This document shows positions 52,355 to 63,764 of a DNA stretch of 64,000 bases, in pieces. The stretch comes from Bretschneidera sinensis (Eukaryota > Streptophyta > Magnoliopsida > Brassicales > Akaniaceae). Position 1 is the stretch's first letter. Each line of letters opens with the position of its first letter. The position numbers and the translations under genes were made by a program. The DNA lies in the NCBI GenBank assembly GCA_023935145.1, contig CM043700.1, positions 40,404,620 to 40,468,619 on the forward strand. Direction: 5' to 3'. Under the pieces are notes generated by a model. That model did no database searches. It saw only the letters and a list, made by a program, of their open reading frames with translations, and was not told the DNA's origin.

Positions 52355-52627
52355 CAACAGGCTCAAGAAGCCATCTTACTACAACATCTGTTGACGATGG
52401 GCTCTCACCCGCAGAGGCAAACACGGGACCGTTAACATTCCTTAGTTTTCTTGCTTTGATTTTAAACCAGCTTGTAATTGTGTGATATTAAAGCTTCTTG
52501 TAGATGACTGACAATGGACAGAATTAGAAGCAAGAAGATAGGCTTTAGGGTGAAATAAGGGCGGTGACAGAGAAAATGAGCAGCTTGGGAGCTTGGCATG
52601 GAACAAAGATAGGGCAGTAATTTCCAT
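52355..52627 (-). pseudogene. FHA gene, duplicated exon 1 only
   Basis: Matches exon 1 of the FHA gene (8743-9016) but is 273 bp instead of 274. One base is lost in the TTTAACACCAG region (here TTTAAACCAG, near 52465), so the frame leaves the family sequence after QAGLK and stops. Exons 2-5 are not present in the window: the duplication broke in intron 1. The transit-peptide part remains open (MEITALSLFHAKLPSCSFSL). Confidence 0.88.
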
Positions 52628-53640
52628 CAGTGCTAAAGGATCAATTTCTCCCGAATTCTTGTTGTTGGTTACTTTTTATTGGATTATGTGGATAATGGGT
52701 TTCTTTTGGGCATGTGTGGCAACTATTTTTTGCCTTGACAGGGATGTGGATAACAATAAATTTTTTTGCCCTAAAATCAAAACATGAGCAATAGCATGAT
52801 GAACCAAGAAGTCTCCGGGACTTATTGTTAAGAATAATGAATTACTATTCTCATTAACAGCATTTAACCAGTTCTTGACAATGAAGGTAAATACATTTAT
52901 GTTATTTCATAAATAGTAATATAAAAAATAATCCTGAAAATGCTTCAAGGTCATTAGTTCATAAAAAAATCATGCTTAAATAATATTTATCATAAAATCA
53001 AAAAATTATAGAGTAAATAAGGAGATTAGAGATAAATTCAGTCTTTGTAAATTAAAAAAAAATGAATTACTATTGTTGTGGTATTTGTTGGTAGTAACTT
53101 TCATGCAGTGAAAATTACTTTCAATGAATTTTTTGTATGCTCTTTTCTTATATGGATTATAATGCAAAAAAAAAAATGTTATTTTATAAAAAAATATTTT
53201 AATATTATTGATGGGCTTTCATTAGATTATAAGATTTATATTTTATAAAACAAATTAGGTTGGGTTCCTGAGGGTAAACTTTGTGGATCTGATATCCACT
53301 TGATTTTGTGGATGAATATGGATTTAGACATGTTTGCTTGTCATTTAAGCTAATTGGCTTATTACAAAGTTGTCATACTAAACATAGAAAGTAAAGAGAG
53401 GAAAAACCTAATAAGTTGTCATACTAAACATTTGATGTTAATGAAATAACAACATATTACAAACATCAAATATATAACATTCAATTAATCAAACTAGTGG
53501 CAATGTAATATATCTTTAAAATATTATTAAAAAAAAAAACGATAACGCAATGGGTTATGTTAAGTAGAACACGCCAAGAACAACAACTGTGAGTAGATTA
53601 TCCCATTTGGAAAAAACGGTGGGTAGAAGAATATTTAAAA
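52628..53640. other. Intergenic between FHA exon 1 copy and defensin-like gene
   Basis: Collinear with 9017-9826 of unit 1, with about 70 bp extra near 52795-52865 and about 170 bp extra near 53440-53635. No gene recognised. Confidence 0.55.
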
Positions 53641-53998
53641 CTAAGGACAATCCCATTCGCACAAACAATAAATGCTATTAGGTGCAGGATTCGATATGCA
53701 ATTTCCAGCTCCATTGCTGTGTCTATCACGACACCATTGTTGACAAGCTACAGGATCACAAGTACCGTGGTTACCAAGCCCTTCATGACATTTTTCTGTT
53801 GCTTGTCCATCCGCTTGAGGCAGCATCAATACAACTACAATAATGGAAACAAAATCAAACCAAAAGAATTATAAATTGAATGATATTAGTGCCAAAAAAC
53901 AGAGGAAATCACAGTAGAGGTCAAATGGGTAAATGAAAAAAAAAACCTGAGAAAACAAGTGAAAGGATGAAAAAATGGTTGCAAGAAAGCTTTGCCAT
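53641..53998 (-). CDS. Defensin-like cysteine-rich secreted peptide, intact copy (81 aa)
   Basis: Two exons, 53947-53998 and 53641-53834, join in frame (phase 1) to 81 aa. The signal peptide spans the splice (MAKLSCNHFFILSLVFS, then VVLMLPQADG). The mature peptide has eight cysteines at 33, 43, 48, 52, 63, 74, 76 and 80. That spacing, with a C-x3-C and a C-x-C, matches plant defensin-like (LCR/DEFL) peptides held by four disulfides. Such peptides act outside the cell in defence or in reproductive signalling; which applies here is unknown. A TATA box (54079-54086) lies 81 bp before the ATG. Compared with the broken unit 1 copy, this one keeps both the frame and the fifth cysteine. It is the most likely functional member. 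Confidence 0.85.
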
Positions 53999-54078
53999 CT
54001 TTTACAAAAAAAAAACTAATGACTAATCTATGAAATTTCTCTACTAAGCATGATTCAAAATGGCCTCTATTGGTGTGG

Positions 54079-54086
54079 TATTTATA
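54079..54086 (-). promoter_or_regulatory. TATA box of the intact defensin-like gene
   Basis: TATAAATA on the minus strand with a CCAAT motif just upstream; same layout as the unit 1 copy. Confidence 0.6.
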
Positions 54087-54920
54087 AAATGATCAAACTT
54101 ATGGTTTGCAAAGCACTTTCATAATGGAAAGAAGAGTGGTGATACCTTACATTTGGTATTGTGGTAATTCGAAAGTTCACTAGTAATCAGAAAGAAATTA
54201 AGTAGTAGTTTTAATATTTATATTTTTTCTTTTTAAATTTTTTGAAGTAATTATTATTCAATTTTTTCATGATTACTAGTGAATTTTAACGATTCCGTGA
54301 TAACTCTTATAGAACCGGATCCATGAAATCACTACTCTAAAAAGAAAGAATATTTATTTTAGAATCATGATCTCTCCAATAATAAAAAGAAAATAAAAGA
54401 GAAGAGAGAAATCTTATATGGATTTACTTCTTTTAAAAAAATGCATTTACTTGTTTCCTTGTATGCAATAACTAATGGATGCAAAATTTTCCAAACAAAC
54501 ATATATGGAAGCATTATCTTAGGTCAATAAATTAATTATTCGAATCTAATTAGTAATTTTAGTATTAAAGTTATTTTTTTTAATTTTTACTGTATGGGTT
54601 TTAATACACTATGTGGTCTATAATGTGTTACATCTCGATTTTGTGATCCATGAAATCATCATTTTAACAACAATTCATGGTAAAGATGGTAACGGATAGA
54701 GTATTTGCGAATTTTGTCCTATCATGTTCGATCATATTTGTTTAGTAAATCACTATTTATATTCTATCCATATTTGTTTTTACTAAAATTTTCACTACAT
54801 GTTATTACTTATACCTGTCAGATCACATGAGTACGGGTACAAATTGAAGTGGATATCCTGTCCGACTCAAAACTAATAATTATCTTTATAAATTGTGTTT
54901 TAAAAATTATATATAGTTGT

Positions 54921-55633
54921 TGATATGGCCCGAAATACTCCGGTCCAAATAAGCACCAGACCCACCAGAGCGGTCCAGTCCAAATAAGCTTCAGGCCCGG
55001 CAGGATGCTCCAACCCAATAAGAAACCCAACAGGCCCACCAGAGTGGTCCAGTCCAAATAAGCTTCAGGCCCAGCAGGATGCTCCAACCCAATAAGAAGC
55101 CCAACTCTCCAGCCCAAGTAGCATTCTAATCCAATGACTCCTCCAGCCCAGACAAGCGGCCAATATACCCTCCGGCCCAGTTAAATCTCCAGGCCTATAA
55201 GGGATCGCCCAGCAAACCTACGTCTAGACCTCCTCTGTGGCCGCTTTGCAGCCACCGTACGCTGGCCGTTCCACGCCACCCTACGACCTGCAGCAGCCCT
55301 ACAACGCCCCCTACCTAGGCTTGTAATCATACCCTCCCCACTGGCAGGTGACTATAAATGGGCCAAGGTATGGACTTCACTATTCATTCATACGCACTTG
55401 CACTTATACTTGATTTATTCAAGCCCTCGGCCTCTTTCGAGCCCTCGGCTTTTCCTTTGAGTCTTTGCTAACTTAAGCATCGGAGCGCCATCGGAGGCTC
55501 CTCCCCCCGAGGGTCTTTAGTTTACCCCTGTTACCTGTGCAGGGCCAGGCCACACCCTCGCCAAAGTCACACCCTCGCCCGAGCCACGTCCTCACCCAGA
55601 CCACGTCAGCACCAACAGTAAGCGACATCAACA
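54921..55633 (+). repeat. 5' LTR of Tat element 2 (713 bp)
   Basis: Starts TGATATGGCCCGAAATACTC and ends CATCAACA. Contains a 74-bp tandem duplication (units from 54965 and 55039, rich in CCAATAAG and CAGGCCCA motifs) and a TATA box at 55353-55359. No partner LTR is found. Confidence 0.8.
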
Positions 55634-55635
55634 GA

Positions 55636-55655
55636 TTGGCGCCGTCCGTGGGAAA
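55636..55655 (+). promoter_or_regulatory. Primer-binding site of Tat element 2
   Basis: TTGGCGCCGTCCGTGGGAAA two bases after the LTR, matching Tat element 1 except at two positions. Confidence 0.8.
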
Positions 55656-55710
55656 CCACAATCTCTCGCTACAGTAGGAGCGAAGAAGTAAATAGAACTT
55701 ATCTGTCACG

Positions 55711-57499
55711 ATGCTGCTAAGAAACAATACCAGAAGAACCAGCGATGAGGCTCCAGCGGAGTGCTCGGCTCCCATCCACAATGACGCTCACAGTTACCAA
55801 TCCAGACTCAGGTTCCCGACGATCCCTGAGCACGACACACCCAGAGAGCAGCACCCTCACTTATCTGGAATCGGCTCTCCCAATGACAGGGAAGAGGCCG
55901 CCCACCTTCAGGCCCCAGTGACTCAAGCTCAGTTCCAAGAGCTATCCAAGATGATAGCCAGCCTAGCGGCCCAGGTGAGGGGTGGAGGTCAGCCACCTTT
56001 CTTCCCCCCTCACCAAGCTCCAGAACAAGCTGAGTCTTCAGACAGGGACGACCCCACCTATAACCAGTCTCATACCGAGCCCTCGCTACGCAATAGCCAA
56101 TCTAGGGAGAGCTCCTCCTCAAAGGGCAACCTCAGTCTAGATAGACGGTTTGGGGAAATGGAAGAAAGAATAGACTCGGTTCTGAGGCACAAGAATCCCA
56201 GCCTCATGGATGAACTTTGCATCTAAGACCCTCCATTCGCAAAAGATGTCCTCGAGACCTCGCTTCCGCCCAACTTCAGGATGCCTCAAGTGAGAATATA
56301 TAATGGCTCCGCGGATCCCATGGATCACCTGCAGCACTACAAGACGACTATGATGCTACACCAGCATTCGGACGCGGTCATGTGCCGTGCCTTCCCCCTG
56401 ACTCTTGAAAAGGCAACATGTATCTGGTACTCAAAGCTAAAGCCAAGAAACATTAGTAACTTCAAAGAGCTCCGCTACGCCTTCTTCTCTCATTTTCTTA
56501 GCAGCAAAGGGCCCAAGAAGACTTCAGAGAGCCTCTTCAACATTATCCAGTAGTGAGGAGAGATGCTCCGAGCCTACATCTCTTGGTTCAATACAGCAGT
56601 TTGGGAGATCCCTGACCTCGACCCGAACATCTAGGTGATGGCATTCAAAAATAGATTAAGGTCAGACATCTTCAGCTCTAAACTAACTCGGCGCCTCGCC
56701 TCGAGACATGAACGAAATCTTGGCCAAGGCTGAGAAATACATGTTGGCAGCGGATGACCAAGCCTTCAGGAGAAAGAATTAAGGAGAAGCTAAGAAAAAG
56801 AGGAAGAATCCCGACTCCTAGAGGGGGACAGTCAAGAGGCCCCACCAGGAGAACAGGTACAGACCTCACCCTCGAGTTGACGGTTTTACTCCACTCAATG
56901 CCACCCAGATAAACGTCCCCATGCAGCTCCAAGACAAGTTCGTCCTCCAGTGGTCGCATAGGAAACCACATCTCAGAGGTGACCAGAGAGGGTGGTGCTG
57001 CTTCCATAAGAGCTACGGTCATGACACCGAGGAATTTTATGACCTAAAGGAACAAATTGAAGCTCTGATCAAGCGAGGGCACTTAAAGGAGAAGAGACAA
57101 GCCCGCACTATCGAGAGGAGATACCGGGCATTCCTATCACTCGCAAGAGCGAAAGGATCCGCAAAGAAACCCGAGGGCCAAGCGAGAAGGGCCTGTTCAG
57201 AAGAAACAGGAGGTGGCAATAGCCACCCACATCATCAAGATCATTTACGGGGCCCAACTGCGGGAGGTAGTTCAGGGCAGGGCAGTAAGGCCTATGCCAG
57301 GGCTGTAGCCTCCGTTAGCGATCCCCACAAGAAAAGAATAACCGAACTGGTGATCTCCTTCACAGAGGATGACTTAGAAGATGTACAGACTCCTCACGAC
57401 GATGCAGTGGTAGTTTCGCTCTTGGTAGCCAACTGCGAAGTGCGGAGAGTCCTGATTGACAATGAGAGCTCAGCGGACATATTGTTCTACGATGCTTAA
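55711..57499 (+). pseudogene. gag and protease of Tat element 2
   Basis: Gag starts MLLRNNTRRTSDEAPAECSA. The capsid-like part is in 56281-56553 (VRIYNGSADPMDHLQHYKTT). The nucleocapsid-like region is near 56990-57080 (CCFHKSYGHDTEEFYDLKEQ). The protease region ends near 57499 with VRRVLIDNESSADILFYDA. Stops fall at 56224 and near 56552, and the frame changes near 56700. The protease active site reads D-N-E-S-S where D-S/N-G-S-S is usual. The piece is defective. Confidence 0.85.
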
Positions 57500-57511
57500 C
57501 AATGCATAGAA

Positions 57512-60500
57512 TTGAAGAATGGACATATGGAGCCAACCCTGGCCCCTCTCTATGGTTTCAGGGGATCTCCAGTGTTCGCTGATGGAAGCATAGTCCTCCT
57601 CATGACCATAAGAATGGAGCCAAGGACCTCCATAGTGCACACCACCTTCTTCGTAGTCAAGCAGCCCTCCTCCTACAATATGATCATCGGTCAAACTACC
57701 CTCAACAAGCTAAATGTCGTTGTTTCCACCGACCACCTGAAGGTTAAATTCCCCACCAGTGAAGGTGTAGGAGTAATCAAGGGGGACCAAAATCTCTCTC
57801 GGGCCTGCTACCTAAATGCTATCAGATGAGGAAAGAAGACAGAGGCCCTGCCCCTCGAGGTGGAATACCTTAGGGATGAGATGAGGACACCTAGGGGACA
57901 ACCCGTAGAGGAATTGACCGCTGTACCCCTCGGAGAGGACCCCGCCCGAACTATCCAAATAGGCGCGAACCTCTCTTTGGAGCACAGAGATGAGCTCATC
58001 TCCCTGCTCTAGAAGAATAGAGACCTGTTCGCTTAGTCGGTCTCGGACATGCCCAGGACCAGCCTTGGGACTATCGAGCATCGCCTAAACGTGGACTCCC
58101 GGTACAAACCGATCATTCAGAGAAAGAGGGCCTTCGCCCCCGAACGACAGGCGACTATCAACGCTGAGGTAGATAAGCTACTGGAAGCCGGCTTTATCAG
58201 GGAGGCAAGGTACCCAGAGTGGGTGTCTAATGTGGTGATGGTCCATAAAGCCAGCGACAAGTGGCGTAGCTGTATCGACTTCACTAATTTGAACAAAACT
58301 TGCCCAAATGACAGCTTCCCTCTCCCTTGGATTGAACAGATGGAAAACGCCACCTTCGGGCATGAACTCATCTTTTTCATGGATGCATACTTTGGCTATA
58401 ATCAGATCTTCATACACAGGTCGGACCAAGATAAGACCGCCTTCGTCACTTATTGAGGGCTGTACTGTTACAAAGTCATGCCCTTCGAACTCAAGAATGC
58501 CGGGGCAACCTATCAGAGGCTGGTAAACAAGATCTTTAAGGGGCAGATTGGGCGGAACATGGAAGTTTACGTGGATGATATGCTGGTTAAGATTACAGAT
58601 GCATGGAACCATTGCTCTGATTTGAAAGAAGCGTTTGGAGTATTGCGCCAGTATAACATGAGGCTGAATCCGTCCAAATGCGTATTCAGAGTAACCGCAG
58701 GAAAATTCCTAGGGTTCATGGGTACTTAGAGAGGAATAGAGGTCAATATGGAGAAAATAAAGGCCATCTTTGATATGACCCCTCTTAAGTCTGTGAAAAA
58801 AGTCCAGCGGCTCACTAACCGAGTCGTCGTCCCTGAACCATTTCATGTCCAAGTCACTGGAAAGGTGCATTTCTTTCTTTAAGACCATCAAGAAAGCCAA
58901 AGATTTCTCCTGGTCGGAGGACTGTCAGTAAGCTTTTGAGGATTTGAAGAAGTATTTGAGCCAGCCACCGCTCTTGACCAAGCCACTCCAGGGAGAGGAG
59001 CTCTTCCTCTATTTATCAGTCGGCCAGAGTACTGTGGCCTCTGTCCTAATACGAGAAGAAGCGGGTGCCCAGAAGGCCATCTACTATGTCAGTAGAATTC
59101 TCCATGAAGACGAGACCAGATACCCTCATATCAAAAAGATGGCTTATGTCCTGGTAGTGGAGGCGCGAAAACTCTGACCTTACTTTCAGGCGCACACCAT
59201 CATCCTCCTAACAGACCAACCCTTGAGGCAAATCTTGCATAACCCAATTGTTTTCTGGAGAATAGTGAAGTGGGCGGTGGAACTGGGAAAGTTGACATCT
59301 GCTACCAGCCTCGACAAACAATTAAAGGCCAGGCTATAGCTGACTTCATTGTGGAGATGATTCTGTCTATAGACCCGGACGAATCCATAGCACCCACGCT
59401 CAGTGGGAACTCTCTAGGATGGACCCTTCATATGGATGGATCCTTTAATTCATTAGGGAGTGGAGCAGGGCTCATCCTCTGCAGTCTGGAAGGCTTTGCG
59501 ATCGAGTACGCCTTGAGATTCGGATTTAAGACCTCCAACAGCGAAGCAGAGTACGAAGCTCTCTTAGCCAGCCTAAGGTTGGCCAAAGTATTGGTTGTCG
59601 AGGATCTAGACGCGTTCAACGACTCTCAACTGGTTGTGAGTAAGGTAATGGGGGAGTTTGAAGCCAAGGGGGAGAAGCTCGCCCAATATCTCCAAAAGGT
59701 GAAGGAGTTGGCCACCATGTTCAAAACATTTCGGATAACTCACATCCCTCGAGCCAAAAACTCCAGGACAGATGTCCTGGCTAACTTGGCCTCCTACCAG
59801 AACCTGGTAACCAACCGAGCTGTCTATCAGAAAACTCTCTTCGCACCAAGTATAGATGAGGCTCATGTCCGGCCAGTAGAGGAGGGATCCACATGGACGG
59901 ACCCAATCCTTCAGTATTTAAAAGATGGCACGATATTCGAGAGAAAAAGATCAAGCCAATCTCCCATGCCTCGCGATACACCATCATAGAAGGTCAATTA
60001 TATAAGAGGGCTCTAACTATGCCTTATTTGCGATGCCTCGGGCTAAAGGAGGCCGATTATGCTCTATGAGAAGTCCATGATAGAATATACGAGAACCACC
60101 TGGGAGCTCGAGCCTTAGCTTTCAAAGTTCTGCACCGAGGGAACTACTGGCCCACAATGAAGGATGATGTAGCAGACTTGGTAAAGAAATACGAGAACTG
60201 CCAACGGTGGTCTCCGATATCGCATCGCCCTACTAACCTCCTTGTCTTCATCACCAGTCCCCTCCTCTTCACCATGTGGGGGATGAATATCCTTGGCCCG
60301 TTCCCAACAACTACTGGACAGAAGAAGCATCTCATCGTGACCATTGATTATTTCACTAAGTAGGTTGAGGCAGAGCCATTGGCTAGCATCACAGATCACC
60401 AAACCCGAAATTTTGTCTGGAAGTCAAAAGTGTGCCGGTTCGGGATCCCCCGGATATTGATCACCGACAACGAAAAGCAGTTTGACAATTTCAGGTTTAA

Positions 60501-61077
60501 GACATTCTGTGATGACCTCCATATCAAGCATAGGTTCTTATCCGTTGGGTATTCTCAGGCCAATGGCCAGGCTGAAGTAACCAACAGGACCCTTCTCCAA
60601 GGGATCAAAAGAAGATTGGATGAAGAAGATAAACAGTGGGCTGACCAACTCTCCAAAATCCTTTGGGCCTACTGCACCACAGTACGAATGCCCATAGGAG
60701 AAACCCCCTTCTTCATGACATATGGAGCAGAGGCCATCATTCCTCTCGAAATCGGGGTCCCATCGATGTGAGTATAGTTCTTCGAGCCAAGCAACAACGA
60801 GGAAGGGTTAAAGATAAACGTGGACTTAGTCGACGAAGCTCGAGACAAAGCTCAAATCCGCCTAGTTGCTTACCAGCAGAAGGCTAATCGGTACTATAAT
60901 TCCTGGGTTCGACCCAAAGACTTCAAGCTGTATGACCTCGTCTTTCACAAGAGTGAAGTGTCCGGCCCTCGCCTTACGGGGAAGCTCATCTCAAACTGGG
61001 AGGGCCTTTACCGAATTCGAAGGGTTTGTCGAATCGGCACTTATGAGCTCGAAGATATGGATGGCAACCCGATTCCC
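57512..61077 (+). pseudogene. pol of Tat element 2
   Basis: Reverse transcriptase (about 58049-58729; YVDDMLVK near 58570), RNase H (about 58944-59180; LLTKPL then VASVLIREEAGAQ), archaeal-type RNase H (about 59400-59800; LHMDGS, NSEAEYEALL, NDSQLVV, SRTDVLANLAS, all four acidic positions kept) and integrase (about 60070-61077). Integrase ends in YELEDMDGNPI right at the junction. In-frame stops occur, for example at 58454, 58727 and 60361, and the frame slips near 58820. The first integrase acid lies in GMNILGPF, where Asp is usual, so catalysis would be lost even without the stops. Confidence 0.9.
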
Positions 61078-61315
61078 AGTTCTGCTAGTATTATTTATTA
61101 AGGGGAAAATGTTATAATTTTTTTATTTTTCAACAATCAAAAAAGAAAAACATATTCAAAAATTTTCTTCTAATCACGACCGTTGTGTGCTGGCTCAAAC
61201 GCAAAGGCCCCACGTCATCCGACGGCTTTAACACTCTTCCACATCATCTCTAAAGCGGAGCCATTTCTGCAAAAGCAAAGTGAAAACCCTCGCTACATTT
61301 TGCAAAAGCCTCACT

Positions 61316-61357
61316 GCTAGTGCTAGTGCTAGTGCTAGTGCTAGTACTAGTGCTAGT
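61316..61357 (+). repeat. Seven GCTAGT-type hexamers upstream of copy C
   Basis: Seven tandem hexamers (one is ACTAGT), about 150 bp before the start codon of copy C. Copy B has two units at the same place. Confidence 0.9.
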
Positions 61358-61503
61358 CCACAACTATGATTAATCAGCAAAACGTCACCGTATGCAGCAC
61401 CGTCCTTACTACCTCTTTTTCTCTCTGTCTGTCACTGGGTGTTTTTCTCACTTGGTAATCAGTCAATAATTAGCATGTTAATGCGCTTTTAATCAGGTAG
61501 AGA

Positions 61504-63570
61504 ATGAAGTTGAAGGTAGCGTGTAGAAAAGTGTATGATTATATTCGATATGATCTCAAAGAAATTGCATTCCCTTCTTCATTGCCCGATCCTCCTCACT
61601 TCAAAAAGCGCCGCAAATTGACTTGGCATGAGCGATTTTTGGTGACTCTTTCATTGCCCTATCTATTTTAGAATGGTATTCGTTGATAATGTTAATTGCG
61701 TTGATCGCTCAACCCTTTGTGATATTGAGCTCCTGAATTTTCAATAAAATGTTTGAATTTTCATAAAATATGACTAATTCATGAAGTATAAGATTAGATT
61801 CCTCTTGGAAAATTGGGAAATTTTGGTTTTTTCCTTGCATTTTTGAACTGGGTATGTAGTGTTTTGTTATTTTGTGAGCCCGATGAATGTATTAATGATT
61901 TTGATTCACATGGTTTCCGGAAATATGGGTGCTATTCCAAAAGTTCAGAAATCCTATAACTGGTGAAATTGGATAAACATAAACTGGATTTTGGATTGTT
62001 GTGCAAACTGATGAAACAACTCGTATATGGTGAGTTTTTTGTGCAAACTGATTGTAACATGTGAATTTCTTCCATGGTTTGTTTATTTGATTGAAAGCCT
62101 AATCCGTAGACTTCTGTGGTAAGTAATGCTTGAATGAGTTAACTCTATTCCTCATGCATGTACAACATTCTGAGAATAAGTATCAAGTGTGTGTTTTGGT
62201 CTTTAGGTGCTGAAGGAGACTTCACGGCTTTATGCTGCAAGTTGGGTACGGGATTTTGGTCATGATCTTCGGTCGAATGATTATAAGAAGGATGAAGAGA
62301 CTGAGAATAAAACCAATGGGTCTAAGAGTACAACTAAAGAGAAAGAAGCCTCAGCGTTGGAAGATCTTGGTAAGAAAGCTCTTGTTAACTTGCTTAATAA
62401 ACATTTGATTATTACTAACTTGATTGTCTTACTTAATCATTAGCATAGGAGTTGGAGACTACATACAGTCTCTATACTCTTTGGTGTCTTGAATACTTGA
62501 AGCTTTGACCTTTTTACTGAGATTAGAAAAAAGGTTGAACCCATGTTGTACAAAGCAAACATGCCTTGAAGTGCCTGAACTCTGAGAAAATGATAAATTG
62601 AAGGACATATTGTTTGATGCTCTGGTCCGTAAATTTACTCCTATGCTTTCTCATCTATGAGGGGATGTTATATAGTGGAATAAATGTTTTATAGAGCTAC
62701 AATTATTGTAGCCACTATTTTTATCATTTGGGGTTGAGAAACTATTGAATGTTTGAAAATGGTTTGGCATTGTCTTTTTAGTCTGTCTCGACCTTTAGAG
62801 TTTTCTGGGGCACCTTGGCAGTGGGCTCGTAGATTTTGACTTTGTCTGAGTTGAGCTCTCTCATTCTTCAACTCGTGTATGGTTGTGGGACACATCTAAA
62901 TCTTTCCTGTGTCTTTTCCTTTCTCTCAATTATACTAGTATGATTCAACAAACTCAACTACGTGTATTTTTACTATGAGAAAGAAGGAAGATACGGTGTG
63001 ATGTTCATTTTTTGTTACACGGGGTGTTTTATACTCCGATTCTGTACTGTAAATATCATGTATAATTTCTGTGTGCCGCCTATATCTTAGAAATTACATT
63101 TAAGGCATTTTAATGTGAACAATGTCAGGAAACATGCAATGAGAATTTCATAGCAGTTAAAGATATAATACCTTACAACTTGTTTAATATTGATTTTGAA
63201 GAACACTTTTTCCTCTCTTGATAATGTTGAGTTGTATCATTGCAATTTGCCAAGATTGCCTTCTATGGTCTTGGATAAACCTTCCTCTCTCTCTCTCTCC
63301 CTCTTTAAATTTGTTGTTCATTGTAATAAATCTTTTTAACATTGCCATGTCACTTCTTTCTAAATAAAATTGATAGCAGTGGCTGCCAGAGGAGGCATGG
63401 AGACATTAAGACCTGCTTTGCAGCGGATGTACATGACAAGGGCTTCTGCATATAGAGATGCTCTAAAAAGCTTTATAGTCGGATATCAAGAAGGTGTTCA
63501 AGAAGTAATGGAGAAAAAGAAAGATTCTAAAACAGAACAAGAAGTTGATGCCACCAAAAAGTCAGTTTGA
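61504..63570 (+). CDS. Unknown plant protein, copy C (complete, 164 aa)
   Basis: Exons 61504-61641, 62207-62369 and 63377-63570 have lengths identical to copy B (138, 163, 194 bp) and join in frame to 164 aa. Replacements cluster in exon 2: the strongly conserved DIGPDLRP is DFGHDLRS here, EDKPNG is ENKTNG, and EKEPSA is EKEASA. Exons 1 and 3 are nearly unchanged (AVAARGGMETLRPALQRMY). The first donor is GTGACT as in B. Just upstream lies the truncated Tat element 2, about 430 bp before the ATG, so the far promoter differs from copy B. Function unknown, as for copies A and B. Confidence 0.8.
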
Positions 63571-63764
63571 CCACTCAATAGTATATAGGGTGCAATGCTT
63601 GTGAGTATATCTTTAGAACATCTATTATTTACACAAGTTTTAGAGCTTTGCTCCGTTTTCCACCATCAATTACATTTTGAGGTTTTTTACTATATAAAAG
63701 AATCTGATAACTGTATTACAATGGGAAATCTTTTTGTGTATGCAACTTCTTTCTAGGGGTTTCA

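Larger units (their letters stand above)
54921..61077 (+). mobile_element. Tat-type Ty3/gypsy element 2, truncated after integrase
   Basis: Plus-strand element with a 5' LTR (54921-55633), primer-binding site, gag, protease, RT, RNase H, second RNase H and integrase. It stops at about 61077, where sequence matching unit 1 (TTCTGCTAGTATTATTTATT) resumes. The 3' LTR, polypurine tract, antisense ORF and any minisatellite are missing, and about 220 bp of host DNA have gone as well, so no TSD can be seen. It closely resembles Tat element 1 in LTR start, PBS and pol. It inserted in unit 2 only. Confidence 0.92.

Noticed and set aside
54818..55117. 99-codon minus-strand Gly/Leu/Trp-rich ORF
   Set aside because: It runs through the LTR of Tat element 2 and its 74-bp tandem repeat.
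57037..57219. Minus-strand ORFs across Tat element 2 gag and pol
   Set aside because: Shadows of the plus-strand gag and pol; unlike Tat element 1 there is no antisense-ORF domain here.
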